A stretch of DNA of 64,000 nucleotides, taken from positions 1 through 64,000 of the forward strand of contig NZ_VMYE01000016.1 in the NCBI RefSeq assembly GCF_007655255.1, given 5' to 3'. The position numbers and the translations under genes were made by a program. Numbering within the stretch: position 1 is the stretch's first letter; each line of letters opens with the position of its first letter. The DNA is from Extensimonas perlucida (GTDB lineage Bacteria; Pseudomonadota; Gammaproteobacteria; Burkholderiales; Burkholderiaceae_C). Below are positions 35,126 through 44,355 of the stretch, piece after piece. The notes under the pieces were generated by a model. It had not been told where the DNA came from. It ran no database searches and saw nothing but the letters and a program-made list of their open reading frames with translations.

Positions 35126-36024
35126 GCCGCGGCGCCCTCGTGCACATGGGCGGGCGCGTGGGCGTGCACATGCACCGGGGCGTGCGTGTGTTCGTGCGAA
35201 TGGCCGTGCCCCAGGTCGTGGGCGATCGCGCGGTAGCTGCAGCCGTCGCAGGGCAGCCGGCTGTCGGGCACACCGGCCAGCAGGTCGTGCACGCGCTGCT
35301 CCACCAGCTCGAAGATCTCCTTCTCGAAACCGAAGTGCGTGCCACAGGCAAAGCGCACCTGCGGGTACTGCACCCGCAGGTGGGCGACCTGGCGGTGGAT
35401 GCGCTGCATCAGCGTGCCGGTGTAGAGGTAGTAGGGCAGCACCACCACCTGGCGCAGACCGATCAGCACCTGGCGCTGAACCACGCGTTCGAGCCGCGGA
35501 AAGGTGATGCCGGTGAAGGCCAGGTCCACCAGTTCGTGGTCGCTTTCCTCCTGCAGCCAGCGCGCCATCCGTGCCATGTCGCCGTTGGCGCCGCGGTCAG
35601 ACGAGCCCCGGCCCAGCAGCACCACGCCGGTGGTGGTGGGGTCGGGCATGTCCAGCTCGGCCATGGCCTGGCGCAGGCGGCGCTGGAGGATGGCGAGGAT
35701 GGGGTCGCAGGCGCCCAGGTGCGGGCCGTAGAGGAACTCGACGCCGGGTGCGTGCTCGCGGGCGTGCTCGATGGCCTCGGGAATCTCCATCTTGGCGTGA
35801 CCGGCGGCATTCAGGATCAGTGGCAGCACCAGCACGCGGCGCGACGACCGCGCCGCGGCCAGCAGGCCATCGTGCAGCGAGGGCGCGGCAAATTCGATGA
35901 AGCAGACCTCGATGCGCCAGGCCGGCTGGCGCGCGCGCCACTGGTCGACGAAGACGCGGATTTCCTGGTTGCCGGTGTCCTCGCGCGAGCCGTGGCCCAC
36001 CAGCAGGATCGTGGTGTGATTCAT
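35122..36024 (-). CDS. cbiX: Sirohydrochlorin cobaltochelatase CbiX, long form with His-rich tail
   Basis: The 300-residue two-module chelatase inserts Co2+ into sirohydrochlorin. The first half has LLVGHGSRED with the metal histidine and LILNAAGHAKMEI; the second repeats the fold (LLGRGSSDRG, YYLYTGTLM). Residues about 250-255 form CDGC. The last 35 or so residues hold about ten histidines, a probable metal store. A CxxC and a His-rich tail are known from the long CbiX of Bacillus megaterium. It overlaps cobM by four bases. Confidence 0.94.
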   Translation of the reverse strand: MNHTTILLVGHGSREDTGNQEIRVFVDQWRARQPAWRIEVCFIEFAAPSLHDGLLAAARSSRRVLVLPLILNAAGHAKMEIPEAIEHAREHAPGVEFLYGPHLGACDPILAILQRRLRQAMAELDMPDPTTTGVVLLGRGSSDRGANGDMARMARWLQEESDHELVDLAFTGITFPRLERVVQRQVLIGLRQVVVLPYYLYTGTLMQRIHRQVAHLRVQYPQVRFACGTHFGFEKEIFELVEQRVHDLLAGVPDSRLPCDGCSYRAIAHDLGHGHSHEHTHAPVHVHAHAPAHVHEGAAA

Positions 36025-36803
36025 GTCGTGGCTTTCCTGAAGCGGTGTGTGAAGCCCGGGTCGTAGAGCCGGGACCGGGTCAGCTCGGGCCAGTGGCGCG
36101 CGCCCAGCGTGGGGCTGGCGATCACCATGGCCTGGCTGACGATGCCAGCGTCGCGGCACTGTTGTTTGATGGTGGCCAGCGTGCCGCGCACGATGCGCTC
36201 TTCGCCGGGCCAGCTGGCCTTGTGCACCACGAGCACCGGCGCGTCGTCGGACCAGCCGGCGGCGCGCAGGCCGGCTTCCACCTTGTGCAGCAGCGTGATG
36301 GACAGAAAGATGCACAAGGTCGTGCGGTGCGCCGCCAGCGCGGCGAGGTCCTCGCCGTCGGGCATGGGCGTGCGGCCTTCCACCCGCGTGAAGATGGTGG
36401 TCTGCGTGACCTCGGGCAAGGTGAAACTCTCGACCGCCGCCGCCGCCGAGGCCATGGCCGAAGACACGCCCGGCACCACCGCCACCGGCACGCCCGCGGC
36501 GTCCAGCGGCTGCACCAGTTCGATGAGCGTGCCGTAGAGGGCCGGGTCGCCGGTTTGCAGGCGCACCACGGTGTCGCAGCGCGCCGCGTTTGCGATCAGC
36601 CAGGCCGACATCTGCTCCAGCGTCATGTCCTTGCTGTCCGCGATCAGGCAACCCGGCGGTGCCCAGCGGGTGGCCGCCTCGTTCACCAGCGAACCGGCGA
36701 ACAGGATGGCCCCGGCGTGCGCGATCAGGTCGCGCCCCTTGACCGTGACCAGGTCCGGGTCGCCCGGACCCGCCCCCACAAACCAGACCGTTCCGAGGCC
36801 CAT
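36021..36803 (-). CDS. cobM: Precorrin-4 / cobalt-precorrin-4 C11-methyltransferase
   Basis: CobM/CbiF (260 residues) methylates C11. The site VWFVGAGPGDPDLVTVKG is at residue 6, followed by the LQTGDPALYG and VPGVSSAMASAAA blocks. The start MGLGTVWF at 36803 is chosen over 22 extra codons that overlap cbiM. It lies 13 bases after cbiM. Confidence 0.95.
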   Translation of the reverse strand: MGLGTVWFVGAGPGDPDLVTVKGRDLIAHAGAILFAGSLVNEAATRWAPPGCLIADSKDMTLEQMSAWLIANAARCDTVVRLQTGDPALYGTLIELVQPLDAAGVPVAVVPGVSSAMASAAAAVESFTLPEVTQTTIFTRVEGRTPMPDGEDLAALAAHRTTLCIFLSITLLHKVEAGLRAAGWSDDAPVLVVHKASWPGEERIVRGTLATIKQQCRDAGIVSQAMVIASPTLGARHWPELTRSRLYDPGFTHRFRKATT

Positions 36804-36816
36804 GGTGTGCCCCCGG

Positions 36817-37494
36817 TCAGGCGGCCTGGTGCAGACGGCGATCCACCACCGCGCTGCCCTGCAGGCCACGCAGCGTCTTGGCCAGTGCGAGCACGGCCAG
36901 ATCGATCAGCGGCTCGGCCAGCACCACGCTCATGTAGGCGGCGCCGAAGCTGCCGATGCTCACCAGGTTCTCGGCGCCCAGGCCACGCCCGTAGAGCGCC
37001 CAGAAACCCACCCACAGCACGATGCCGCCCTGGTAGGCCAGCGACAGCTTCAGGGCCTGGCCGTAGCGCAGATCCACATAGGCCATCTGGTCGGGAATCA
37101 CGCGGCGAGCCAGCGCCGCGGTGGCGAACAGCGGCACCAGCAGCGTGGTCACGTTCATACCGTACTGCGGCAGGTCGAAGGGTGCAAAGAACAGGCCCTG
37201 GATCAGCAACCCACCCGCCAGCCCGATGGCCGCGGGTGCCGCGCCGAACAGCAGCATCAGCGTGGTGCCCAGGATCAGGTGCACCTCGGACACGCCCACC
37301 GGGTGGTGCGGCAGCACCTCGAAAAAGCAGAACACCAGCGCCGTGGCGAGCAGGGCCCGCAACAGCAGGGCGTGTGCGCCGTCCTTTCTGATCGTGTCGG
37401 CCGACAGCTTGGCCGTGTAGCCGATGCAGGCGGCCGCCGTGGTGTAGCTCAGGGCGAGCTTGGCCCCGTCCACCAGACCTGGTTCGATGTGCAT
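36817..37494 (-). CDS. cbiM: CbiM-like cobalt transporter S component (energy-coupling factor permease)
   Basis: The 225-residue membrane protein has six or so hydrophobic segments. Its N-terminus is Met-His-Ile (MHIEPGL), where the amino group and His2 bind Co2+ in CbiM proteins. The HHPVGVSEVHLILG block corresponds to the second metal-binding loop. It is the first gene after the riboswitch. No cbiN, cbiQ or cbiO follows. Solitary CbiM(N) is known to allow basal cobalt uptake in other bacteria. Confidence 0.9.
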   Translation of the reverse strand: MHIEPGLVDGAKLALSYTTAAACIGYTAKLSADTIRKDGAHALLLRALLATALVFCFFEVLPHHPVGVSEVHLILGTTLMLLFGAAPAAIGLAGGLLIQGLFFAPFDLPQYGMNVTTLLVPLFATAALARRVIPDQMAYVDLRYGQALKLSLAYQGGIVLWVGFWALYGRGLGAENLVSIGSFGAAYMSVVLAEPLIDLAVLALAKTLRGLQGSAVVDRRLHQAA

Positions 37495-37739
37495 GAAGTG
37501 ACTCCTTGGGTTGGATGCGTTGGACACAACGCGGTTAAAAAGTCGGCAAAGACCCAAGGGAGAGGTGAGGACAGGTTCCGTCGGCGAACGGACAGCCCCC
37601 GGCGAGCGCACGCGCAGGCGCTGGCACAGACTCGCAAAGCAATGCGAAGGGACGACATGAGAACACCGGCGAAGACCCCTCACCGCCTTCCCCGACGGTG
37701 TTTGGGTAATGCGGCTGCGCTTGGGGCGCAGCCTCCTTG

Positions 37740-37948
37740 TTGGCCGGTATCCGGGCTGACAGAACGTTTCTCAAAGCCTTCCCGGTGTGACCCAGTGGCG
37801 AAATTTTGAGAAATGGGGGCCTTGGCAATGCCTTGGACCACCCGTCTGCTTACCGTTGCGGGGGCAGCGCAGGTTAGGTTCGTCCGTGTGGGACTCGCCC
37901 TCCTGCTTCCCGTTGAACTGCGATGCCTGAACAGCATCGCGAGCACCA
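37740..37948 (-). promoter_or_regulatory. Cobalamin riboswitch
   Basis: On the minus strand the hallmarks occur in order: GGTGCTCGCGATGC (P2 start), GGGAAGCAGG, the CCCCCGCAACGGTAAGC core, GCCACTGGG, CCGGGAAGGC, and the B12-box-like GTCAGCCCGGATACCGGCC at the 3' end (37742-37760). It precedes cbiM and so should turn off the whole cob operon when adenosylcobalamin is present. Downstream, one GC-rich stem (GGCTGCGC/GCGCAGCC at about 37711-37731) may be part of the expression platform. The leader to the cbiM ATG is about 245 bases and shows no other gene. Confidence 0.95.
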
Positions 37949-37960
37949 ACAGTTTTTGAT

Positions 37961-37991
37961 TCTATACCCGACACCACTACTGTCCGGTTAA
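37961..37991 (-). promoter_or_regulatory. Predicted cob operon promoter
   Basis: On the minus strand TATAGA (37961-37966) is a -10-like box and TTAACC (37986-37991) a weak -35-like box with a long 19-base spacer. A start near 37953 would place the 5' end just before the riboswitch. The -35 box lies at the very end of the flanking repeat. Confidence 0.4.
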
Positions 37992-38168
37992 ACCCATATT
38001 GTTCATTGGGCGGTGCTGCGCACCTACGCAGGCGCTGGCGGACGTCTGACGGTCATTTTGGCCGCTGCCTCGGCGTCCATGGCCGGTGCCATGGACTTCT
38101 CGCCCGCGGCCAAACTGCCGCTCCAGTCGCCTCGCCATCATCCCGCGTCCTAATGGACAATCTGGGTT
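37991..38168. repeat. MITE-like element at the right edge of the cob island
   Basis: The 178-bp element has 20-base imperfect inverted ends (left AACCCATATTGTTCATTGGG, right complement with 17 of 20 matches). Its first 50 bases hold the same core GGTGCTGCGCACCTACGC as the left flank at 27277, in the same orientation. It has no reading frame. Confidence 0.75.
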
Positions 38169-38169
38169 G

Positions 38170-38398
38170 AACCCAGATTTTCACTGGGCGGAAGTTCCCG
38201 GTGTGCGCGTTGTATGCCCCGTCATTGCGAGGACCGCCAGGCCCGTGGCAATCCATGGGGCCTTGGGGTCAGCGCCTGTGCCTCTTGGCAAGGCCGGGAC
38301 TGAATTGCCGCGCCCCTGCGGGGCTCGCAATGACGGGTGTCGCGACCGCGACCAAACTGCCGTGCCGCCGTCCCGCACCCTAATGAACGTCTGGGATT
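38170..38398. repeat. Second, adjacent element of the same family with nested REP-like repeat
   Basis: It starts AACCCAGATTTTCACTGGG and ends with a matching complement (ATGAACGTCTGGGATT). Its right 60 bases resemble those of the preceding element (CCAAACTGCCG, then TCCCGC and CCTAATG). Nested inside are GTCATTGCGAG (38221-38231) and its exact complement (38324-38334), a common REP-type pair. The ribosome site of the CBS gene lies directly after it. Confidence 0.7.
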
Positions 38399-38413
38399 AA
38401 CAAGGAAACGTCG

Positions 38414-39121
38414 ATGGCAGACACCTTCTTCGTCTTCGGCCCCATGGGGCAGGTCTATCGCGGCGGCGCGCAAGGGATCGGCCAAGTCCTGCCCGTGCAG
38501 GCGGTGCAACGCCCGCAAGCCGTGCGCCGCGCCGATGGCGTGCCGCTGCATGCCGCGCCCCCGCCCAAGCCTGTGCCCGCGGCCAGCACGCCCCCGCGCT
38601 GGCAAGAGGCCGTGCGCGCCTACGTGCAGACCGAACAACCCACCCCGGCCGAGCGCCGCCCGCTCACGCAGGTGCGCGACGTGATGACGCCCCACGCGAT
38701 CAGCGTGCACCCCGACGAGCGCGCCAACGATGCCTGGCAGATGCTGGCCGAGCGCCAAGTGGCGCAGGCGCCCGTGGTCGACGCGCAGGGCCGCGTCGTT
38801 GGTCTGTTGCTGCGCGCCGACCTCGCACCCGAGCAACTGTTGCCCGCGGCGGGCGACGTGCAAAACGTGCAAAACGTGCAAAAGGCCATCGCGCTCGCGC
38901 GCCGCCCAGTCAGCGAGGTGATGGTGAGCCCGGTGCCCACGGTGGCCCCCGACACCTCGCTGCGCCGCGTGGCCCAGGTGCTTTTGCAAACGGGGCTGCC
39001 GGGCCTGCCCGTGACCGACGAGCAGGGCACGCTGCAGGGCTTCATCTCGCGCACCGACATCCTGCGCGCTGTCGCCGCCGACCCGCCGCTGGACCTGTGG
39101 GTCGGGCCTGCGCCGGCCTGA
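38414..39121 (+). CDS. CBS-domain protein
   Basis: The 235-residue protein has a Pro/Arg-rich N-terminal part (about 1-85). Two CBS domains (about 90-150 and 165-230) begin VRDVMTPHAISV and VSEVMVSPVPTV. Such pairs bind adenine nucleotides and usually regulate a partner. The linker carries three 9-base tandem repeats coding VQN-VQN-VQK. AAGGAAAC precedes the ATG. Partner and role are unknown. Confidence 0.88.
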   Translation: MADTFFVFGPMGQVYRGGAQGIGQVLPVQAVQRPQAVRRADGVPLHAAPPPKPVPAASTPPRWQEAVRAYVQTEQPTPAERRPLTQVRDVMTPHAISVHPDERANDAWQMLAERQVAQAPVVDAQGRVVGLLLRADLAPEQLLPAAGDVQNVQNVQKAIALARRPVSEVMVSPVPTVAPDTSLRRVAQVLLQTGLPGLPVTDEQGTLQGFISRTDILRAVAADPPLDLWVGPAPA

Positions 39122-39129
39122 AGCCAGCA

Positions 39130-39191
39130 AGTAGCTATCACATCAATAGCTTCCTGCGCTTATGAATACTTGGCAAAACGCTGATTTGACC
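39130..39191. repeat. Copy B of the ~55-bp interspersed repeat (reverse orientation)
   Basis: The reverse complement reads GGTCAAATCAGCG, then ATAAGCGCAGGAAGCTATTG and ATAGCTAC, which aligns with the other copies. It fills the gap between the convergent CBS and ispH genes. Confidence 0.7.
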
Positions 39192-39228
39192 AAAATTTTC
39201 TGCAAGCCCGGGTTTGCCCCCTTCGGCG

Positions 39229-40179
39229 CTATGCCGCTTCGTCGAGGCGCAAGCCCTTGGGCAGCGGGAATTTCACCGTCTCCTGCACGCCCTCCATGCG
39301 CCGCACCGCGGTCGCGCCCAGCGCCTTGATGCGCTCGAGCACCTGCTGCACCAGGACTTCGGGCGCCGAGGCGCCGGCCGTGAGGCCCACGCGCGCCACG
39401 CCCTCGAACCAGCCGCTTTGCAGCTCGGCGGCGCTGTCCACCATGTACGCGGGCGTGCCCAGCTTGGTCGCGAGCTCGCGCAGGCGGTTGCTGTTCGAGC
39501 TCGTGGGGCTGCCGACGACGATCAGCACGTCGACCTGCGGGCTCAGCAGCTTGACCGCATCCTGGCGGTTTTGCGTGGCGTAGCAGATGTCTTGCTGCTT
39601 GGGCTCGCGCACCTGCGGAAAGCGCGCGCGCACCGCGGCGAGGATGTGCGCCGCGTCATCGACGCTCAACGTGGTCTGCGTGACCACGGCGAGCTTGGCG
39701 GTCTGCGCGGGCTGCACGCGCGCAACGTCGTCCACGTCCTCGATCAAGTGGATGCCATGGTCGAGCTGGCCCATGGTGCCCTCGACCTCGGGGTGGCCCT
39801 TGTGGCCGATCATGAGGAATTCGTAGCCTTCCTGCGCGAGCTTGGCCACTTCGACATGCACCTTGCTCACGAGCGGGCAGGTGGCGTCGAAAATCTGAAA
39901 GCCGCGCGCCTGCGCCTCCTGCTGCACGGCGCGGCTCACGCCATGCGCGCTGAACACCAGCGTCGCGCCCGGCGGCACCTCGGCCAAATCCTCGATGAAC
40001 ACCGCGCCGCGCGCCTTGAGGTCGCTGACCACGTAGGTGTTGTGCACGATTTCGTGGCGCACGTAGATCGGCGCGCCGAACTTGCGCAGTGCGCGCTCGA
40101 CGATCTCGATCGCACGATCGACGCCCGCACAAAAGCCGCGCGGCTCGGCCAGTACCACCTCTTGCAGCGGCGGCATCAC
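39229..40179 (-). CDS. ispH: 4-hydroxy-3-methylbut-2-enyl diphosphate reductase
   Basis: IspH (316 residues) makes IPP and DMAPP in the last step of the MEP pathway. The three [4Fe-4S] cysteines lie in PRGFCAGV (C17), FDATCPLV and DICYATQ. Conserved SAHGVS and the proton-relay Glu region [10 protein letters not shown] are present. The start overlaps the fkpB stop by four bases; the fkpB-ispH order is also found in enterobacteria. Confidence 0.97.
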   Translation of the reverse strand: MMPPLQEVVLAEPRGFCAGVDRAIEIVERALRKFGAPIYVRHEIVHNTYVVSDLKARGAVFIEDLAEVPPGATLVFSAHGVSRAVQQEAQARGFQIFDATCPLVSKVHVEVAKLAQEGYEFLMIGHKGHPEVEGTMGQLDHGIHLIEDVDDVARVQPAQTAKLAVVTQTTLSVDDAAHILAAVRARFPQVREPKQQDICYATQNRQDAVKLLSPQVDVLIVVGSPTSSNSNRLRELATKLGTPAYMVDSAAELQSGWFEGVARVGLTAGASAPEVLVQQVLERIKALGATAVRRMEGVQETVKFPLPKGLRLDEAA

Positions 40180-40649
40180 AGCACCCCGATCACGTACACC
40201 TCGAAGGTCACGGGCTGGCCGGCCAGCGGGTGGTTGAAGTCGAACAGCAGCGCGCCGTCCTCGCGCACCTGCAGCACCACGCCCGCGTAGCTGCCCTGCG
40301 CATCGGGCGTGGGGAACTGCACCACCTCGCCCACGGCGTAGGACTCATCGGGGTCGCCGAGCGCATCGAGCAGCTTGCGCGCCACCCATTGCTGCATCTC
40401 GGGCTTGCGCTCACCGAAGGCCTCGCCTGCGGGCAGCTCGAACGTGGCACGCGCGCCCTCTGGCAGGCCCAGCAGGCGCTGCTCCACGGCGGGCGAGAGC
40501 TCGCCCGCGCCGAGCGAGAGCGTGGCCGGCTGGCCGCCGAAGGTGTTGATCACATCGCCCGCCGGGCCGGCAAGGCGGTAGTGCAGCGTGAGGAAGGAGC
40601 CGGGCTGCACAGTGGGAAGGCTGGAATCAAGGGTGGCGCTGGAGGTCAT
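40176..40649 (-). CDS. fkpB: FKBP-type peptidyl-prolyl isomerase, SlpA/FkpB type
   Basis: The 157-residue cytoplasmic isomerase has the FKBP beginning [10 protein letters not shown]. An IF (insert-in-flap) segment occupies about 70-125, and the signature [15 protein letters not shown] closes the protein. The start [10 protein letters not shown] at 40649 is used; a long upstream frame is the antisense of radC. It is coupled to ispH. Confidence 0.93.
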   Translation of the reverse strand: MTSSATLDSSLPTVQPGSFLTLHYRLAGPAGDVINTFGGQPATLSLGAGELSPAVEQRLLGLPEGARATFELPAGEAFGERKPEMQQWVARKLLDALGDPDESYAVGEVVQFPTPDAQGSYAGVVLQVREDGALLFDFNHPLAGQPVTFEVYVIGVL

Positions 40650-40704
40650 GGAAGTCCCGATAAACTGGCCTGCATTGTAAAAATCTTGCGACCCCACTCC
40701 CGCC

Positions 40705-41418
40705 ATGGCGATCAAAGACCTGCCCGCTGACGCCCAGCCGCGCGAAAAGCTGCTCGCGCGCGGCCCGGGCGCGCTCGCCGATGCCGAGCTTTTGGCCATC
40801 CTGCTGCGCACGGGTATTGCAGGCAAAAACGTGCTGCAGCTCGCACAAGAACTGCTCGATGCGCCGCACCGCGACGGCGCCACGGGCAAGGTCTCGGGCG
40901 GCTTTGGCGGTATCGCGGGGCTTTTGCACACCACGCCGCGCGAGCTCGCACGCATCAAAGGCCTGGGGCCGGCCAAGCGCGCCGAGCTCGTGGCCGTGCT
41001 CGAACTCGCGCGCCGCGCGCTCGCCCAAGAGCTGCGCGAGCGCCCCGCGTTCGACACGCCCGGCGCGATCACGCACTACCTGCAGCTGCACCTGGCCGAA
41101 AAAGGGCACGAAGTCTTTGCCGTGCTGTTTCTCGACGGTCAGCACCGCCTGCTCGCGCTCGAGGAGCTGTTTCGCGGCACGCTCACGCAGACCAGCGTCT
41201 ATCCGCGCGAAGTGGTGCTGCGCGCCCTGCACCACCAGGCCGCGGCCGTGGTGCTCGCGCACAACCACCCGAGCGGCAGCGTGCAGCCAAGCCGCGCCGA
41301 CGAGGCCCTGACGCAGACGCTGCGGGCCGCGCTCGCGCTCATCGACGTGCGCGTGCTCGACCACGTGATCGTCGCGCCGGGGCAGAGCTTTTCGATGGCC
41401 AAAGAAGGTCTGCTGTGA
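40705..41418 (+). CDS. radC: RadC/JAB1-MPN domain protein
   Basis: The 237-residue protein has an N-terminal helix-hairpin-helix region ([12 protein letters not shown]) and a C-terminal JAB/MPN metalloprotease-like domain with AHNHPSG and a downstream aspartate (SRADEAL). The original DNA-repair role of RadC has been withdrawn and its true function is unknown. It diverges from fkpB. Confidence 0.95.
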   Translation: MAIKDLPADAQPREKLLARGPGALADAELLAILLRTGIAGKNVLQLAQELLDAPHRDGATGKVSGGFGGIAGLLHTTPRELARIKGLGPAKRAELVAVLELARRALAQELRERPAFDTPGAITHYLQLHLAEKGHEVFAVLFLDGQHRLLALEELFRGTLTQTSVYPREVVLRALHHQAAAVVLAHNHPSGSVQPSRADEALTQTLRAALALIDVRVLDHVIVAPGQSFSMAKEGLL

Positions 41419-41442
41419 GGGGACTGCTATGAGGGGGCTGCC

Positions 41443-42129
41443 GTGAGCCACCCACGCTTCGTCGCGCACGCGCTGCAAGACATGGGGCCGCTGCGCGCAC
41501 GCATCGCGCAGGAGCGCGCCCGTGCCGAGGCCGAGGAACGCGCCCGCCGCGCCGCAGCAGCCCAGGCGCGCGCCGCGCAGCAGGAATTCGCGCGCGCCGT
41601 GGGGCCGGTGACGCCACTGCGCGCGCAAGGCACCGTGCTGCTGCGCCCCGAGCCGCCCGCGCCGCTCGCGCTGCAACACCAGCGCGACGAACAGCGCGTG
41701 CTGCAAGAGGCGCTCAGCGACGACTTCGACGTGGGTTCGCTGCTCGACACCGACGAGACGCTGAGCTTTCGCCGTCCCGGCATAGCCCCCGAGGTCTCGC
41801 GCCGCCTGCGCCAGGGCGCCTGGACGCTGCAGGCCGAGCTCGACCTGCACGGTCTGCGCACCGACGAGGCGCGTGCCGCGCTCGGCCAGTTCTTGCGCAC
41901 GGCCTTGCAGCGCGGCTTGCGCTGCGTGCGCATCGTGCACGGCAAAGGCCTGGGCTCGCCGGGCAAGAGCCCCGTGCTCAAAGGCCGCGTGCACAGCTGG
42001 CTGGTGCAGAAAAACGAGGTGCTGGCCTTCGTGCAGGCGCGCGCCGACGAGGGCGGCGCAGGGGCGCTCGTGGTGCTGCTGCGCGCACAGCGGCAGCGCA
42101 CGCGCAATGCCGCCGCAAATTTTGGATAA
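41443..42129 (+). CDS. Smr-domain (MutS2 C-terminal-like) protein
   Basis: The 228-residue protein has an Ala/Arg/Glu-rich coiled-coil-like N-terminal part. A C-terminal Smr domain follows (about 130-225), with ELDLHGLRTDEA and IVHGKGLGSPG, typical of nucleic-acid nicking enzymes. The start is GTG at 41443, preceded by GAGGGGG. It lies 24 bases after radC. The stop codon touches copy C of the repeat. Confidence 0.9.
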   Translation: MSHPRFVAHALQDMGPLRARIAQERARAEAEERARRAAAAQARAAQQEFARAVGPVTPLRAQGTVLLRPEPPAPLALQHQRDEQRVLQEALSDDFDVGSLLDTDETLSFRRPGIAPEVSRRLRQGAWTLQAELDLHGLRTDEARAALGQFLRTALQRGLRCVRIVHGKGLGSPGKSPVLKGRVHSWLVQKNEVLAFVQARADEGGAGALVVLLRAQRQRTRNAAANFG

Positions 42130-42180
42130 AAAACGCCTCCAGCCCAGGTGTATAAAGCGCTAGCAGCTATACTTTTAGTA
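42127..42180. repeat. Copy C of the ~55-bp interspersed repeat
   Basis: It runs from the stop codon of the Smr gene through AAAAAACGCCTCCAGC and AAAGCGCTAGCAGCTATACT to just before the convergent LysR stop. It has the same core as copies A, D and F. Between convergent genes it may act as a terminator, though the stem is weaker than in copy A. Confidence 0.7.
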
Positions 42181-42186
42181 ACTCCT

Positions 42187-43089
42187 TCAGCCCGGAGCGG
42201 AGCCAGCGGCGTTTGCCTCCACCAGCGACGCCAGCGCCAAAAACGCCTGCATGCCGCGCGTGGCAGGACGCTCGCGGTGGCGCACCAGACACAGCTGGCG
42301 CACGAGCGGCGGCAGGCCGGTCGCCACTTCTACCAAGGCGCCGCTGGCCAAAAAATCCGCCACTGCGCTGCGGGAAAGGCAGCTCAAGCCCAGCCCCGCG
42401 GCCACGGCACGCTTGATGGCTTCGGAGTTGCCCAGCTCCATGTCGGCGCGCACGCTGCCCAGGTGCGTGAGCAGCCAGCGCTCGACCTCCTCGCGCGTGC
42501 CGCTGCCGGGCTCGCGCAGCAGCCAGGGCGCGGCGGCCAGCTGCGCGCGTGTGGGCTGCAGTGCCAGCGCATGGCCCGGCGCAGCGATCACGATCAGCTC
42601 GTCGGCACGCCAGCGTTCGACCTGCAAATGCGAATCGCTGCACGCGCCTTCGATCAGACCAAAGTCCACCTCCATCGCCGCGACAGCCGCGACCACCTCG
42701 CGCGTGTTGCCCACGGTGAGCTGCACGGGCGCGCCGGGATGGGCCTGTCGGTAAGCGGCCAGTTGCGCCGGCAGCAGGTAGTTGGCAATGGTGGTGCTGG
42801 CGCCCAGGTTCAGCGCGGGGCCGCCCTCGTCCCACAGCGTCTGCACCTCCTGCGCCTGGTCAAGCAAAGCCCGCGCGCGCGCCAGCAACTGGCGCCCGTT
42901 GTCGTTGAGCACGAGGCGGCGTCCGCGCCGATCGAACAGCGGCCGGCCCAGCGCCGCTTCCAGCCGCGCCAGCGCCTGGCTTGCGGCCGACTGCGTCAGG
43001 GCGACGGCCTCGGCAGCGCGGTGCACGTGGTCTTGCTGCGCAATCGCGCAAAACACTTCCAGCTCACGCAAGGAAAAACGCAGGGACAT
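42187..43089 (-). CDS. LysR-family regulator, YeiE-like
   Basis: The 300-residue regulator has an N-terminal HTH (LRELEVFCAI; LTQSAASQALARLE) and a LysR substrate domain (about 90-290). It diverges from a yeiH exporter gene across 78 AT-rich bases, the same arrangement as yeiE-yeiH in E. coli, so it probably controls that gene. The ligand is unknown. Confidence 0.92.
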   Translation of the reverse strand: MSLRFSLRELEVFCAIAQQDHVHRAAEAVALTQSAASQALARLEAALGRPLFDRRGRRLVLNDNGRQLLARARALLDQAQEVQTLWDEGGPALNLGASTTIANYLLPAQLAAYRQAHPGAPVQLTVGNTREVVAAVAAMEVDFGLIEGACSDSHLQVERWRADELIVIAAPGHALALQPTRAQLAAAPWLLREPGSGTREEVERWLLTHLGSVRADMELGNSEAIKRAVAAGLGLSCLSRSAVADFLASGALVEVATGLPPLVRQLCLVRHRERPATRGMQAFLALASLVEANAAGSAPG

Positions 43090-43167
43090 GGTTGATCGTT
43101 TTATCTAATCAAAAAAAGAAGAATTATCCGTTTTACTTCTTGAAATCAAGAGCGCAGCATCGCGCCC

Positions 43168-44355
43168 ATGTCTGAACTTACGCGCCCCGAACATCGTCCT
43201 GCCTCGGCACCCTCTCCTTGTTTCCGCCAGATGCACCTGCTGCGTCAGCGCGCTCCTGGCCTGGCGCTCACGCTCGCGCTGGCCTTGGCGGCCGCGTGGC
43301 TGGCCGAAAAGCCCTGGGTGGCACGCTGGGGCCTGTCGGCACTGACGCTGGCGATCGTCGGCGGCATCGTGCTGGGCAACACGGTGTACCCGGCCTTGCA
43401 TACCCGGTGCGGCACGGGCGTGGACTACGCCAAGCAGCGGCTGCTGCGGCTGGGCATCATCCTGTTCGGCCTGCGCATCACGCTGCAGCAGATTGCACAA
43501 GTGGGCTGGTCGGGCGTACTGATCGATGTGGTCATGCTCACGAGCACCTTTGGCCTGGCGGTATGGCTGGGCCGCTGGCTGCGCATCGACGGCCAGACCG
43601 CCATTCTGATCGGCGCCGGCAGCTCGATCTGCGGCGCGGCCGCCGTGCTGGCCACCGAGCCGGTGATCCAGGCGCGCGGTGACAAGGTGGCCGTGGCGGT
43701 GGCCACGGTGGTGGTGTTCGGCACGCTGGGCATGTTCGGCTACCCGCTGCTGCACCCCTGGCTGGCTTCGCTGGGGGCGAGCGACGCGGCCTACGGCGTG
43801 TATGTGGGCTCGACCGTGCACGAGGTGGCGCAGGTGGTGGGCGCGGCCCGCGCCGTGGGCGAAACCGCAGCCGATCAGGCGGTGATCACCAAAATGATCC
43901 GTGTAATGCTGCTGGCGCCTTTTCTGCTGGCGCTGTCGTTGGCCGTAGCGCGCCGCGGCGTGCGTGTCGGCGCCCGTGTGCACGTGGTCGCACCCACAGT
44001 TGCGTCCACAGTTGCATCCACAGTTGCGCCGGTAGTCGCGCCCATAACGGCAACCGCGCCCGCAGCAGATGCCAGCGGCCGTGGCCGCATCACGATCCCG
44101 TGGTTTGCGCTGGGCTTTGTGCTGGTGGCGCTGCTCAATTCGCTGCCGCTGCTGCCTGCCGTGCCCAAGGCGATGCTGCTTGCGCTGGACAACCTGCTGC
44201 TGGCCATGGCCATGGGCGCGCTGGGGCTGAGCACGCACGCCAGCGCCATTCGCCGCGCCGGCAGCCGCCCGCTGGCCTTGGCCGCGCTGCTGTTTGCCTG
44301 GCTGGTGCTGGGCGGCGGGCTGGTCAATGCGGTGCTGGGGCACTGGGGGCGCTGA
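43168..44355 (+). CDS. yeiH: YeiH/UPF0324 family membrane exporter
   Basis: The 395-residue membrane protein has about ten hydrophobic segments and the family blocks [26 protein letters not shown] and [13 protein letters not shown]. Relatives are called putative sulfate or sulfonate exporters, but the substrate is not established. A hydrophilic loop (about 270-305) includes three 12-base tandem repeats (43995-44030) coding [12 protein letters not shown]. Confidence 0.92.
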   Translation: MSELTRPEHRPASAPSPCFRQMHLLRQRAPGLALTLALALAAAWLAEKPWVARWGLSALTLAIVGGIVLGNTVYPALHTRCGTGVDYAKQRLLRLGIILFGLRITLQQIAQVGWSGVLIDVVMLTSTFGLAVWLGRWLRIDGQTAILIGAGSSICGAAAVLATEPVIQARGDKVAVAVATVVVFGTLGMFGYPLLHPWLASLGASDAAYGVYVGSTVHEVAQVVGAARAVGETAADQAVITKMIRVMLLAPFLLALSLAVARRGVRVGARVHVVAPTVASTVASTVAPVVAPITATAPAADASGRGRITIPWFALGFVLVALLNSLPLLPAVPKAMLLALDNLLLAMAMGALGLSTHASAIRRAGSRPLALAALLFAWLVLGGGLVNAVLGHWGR

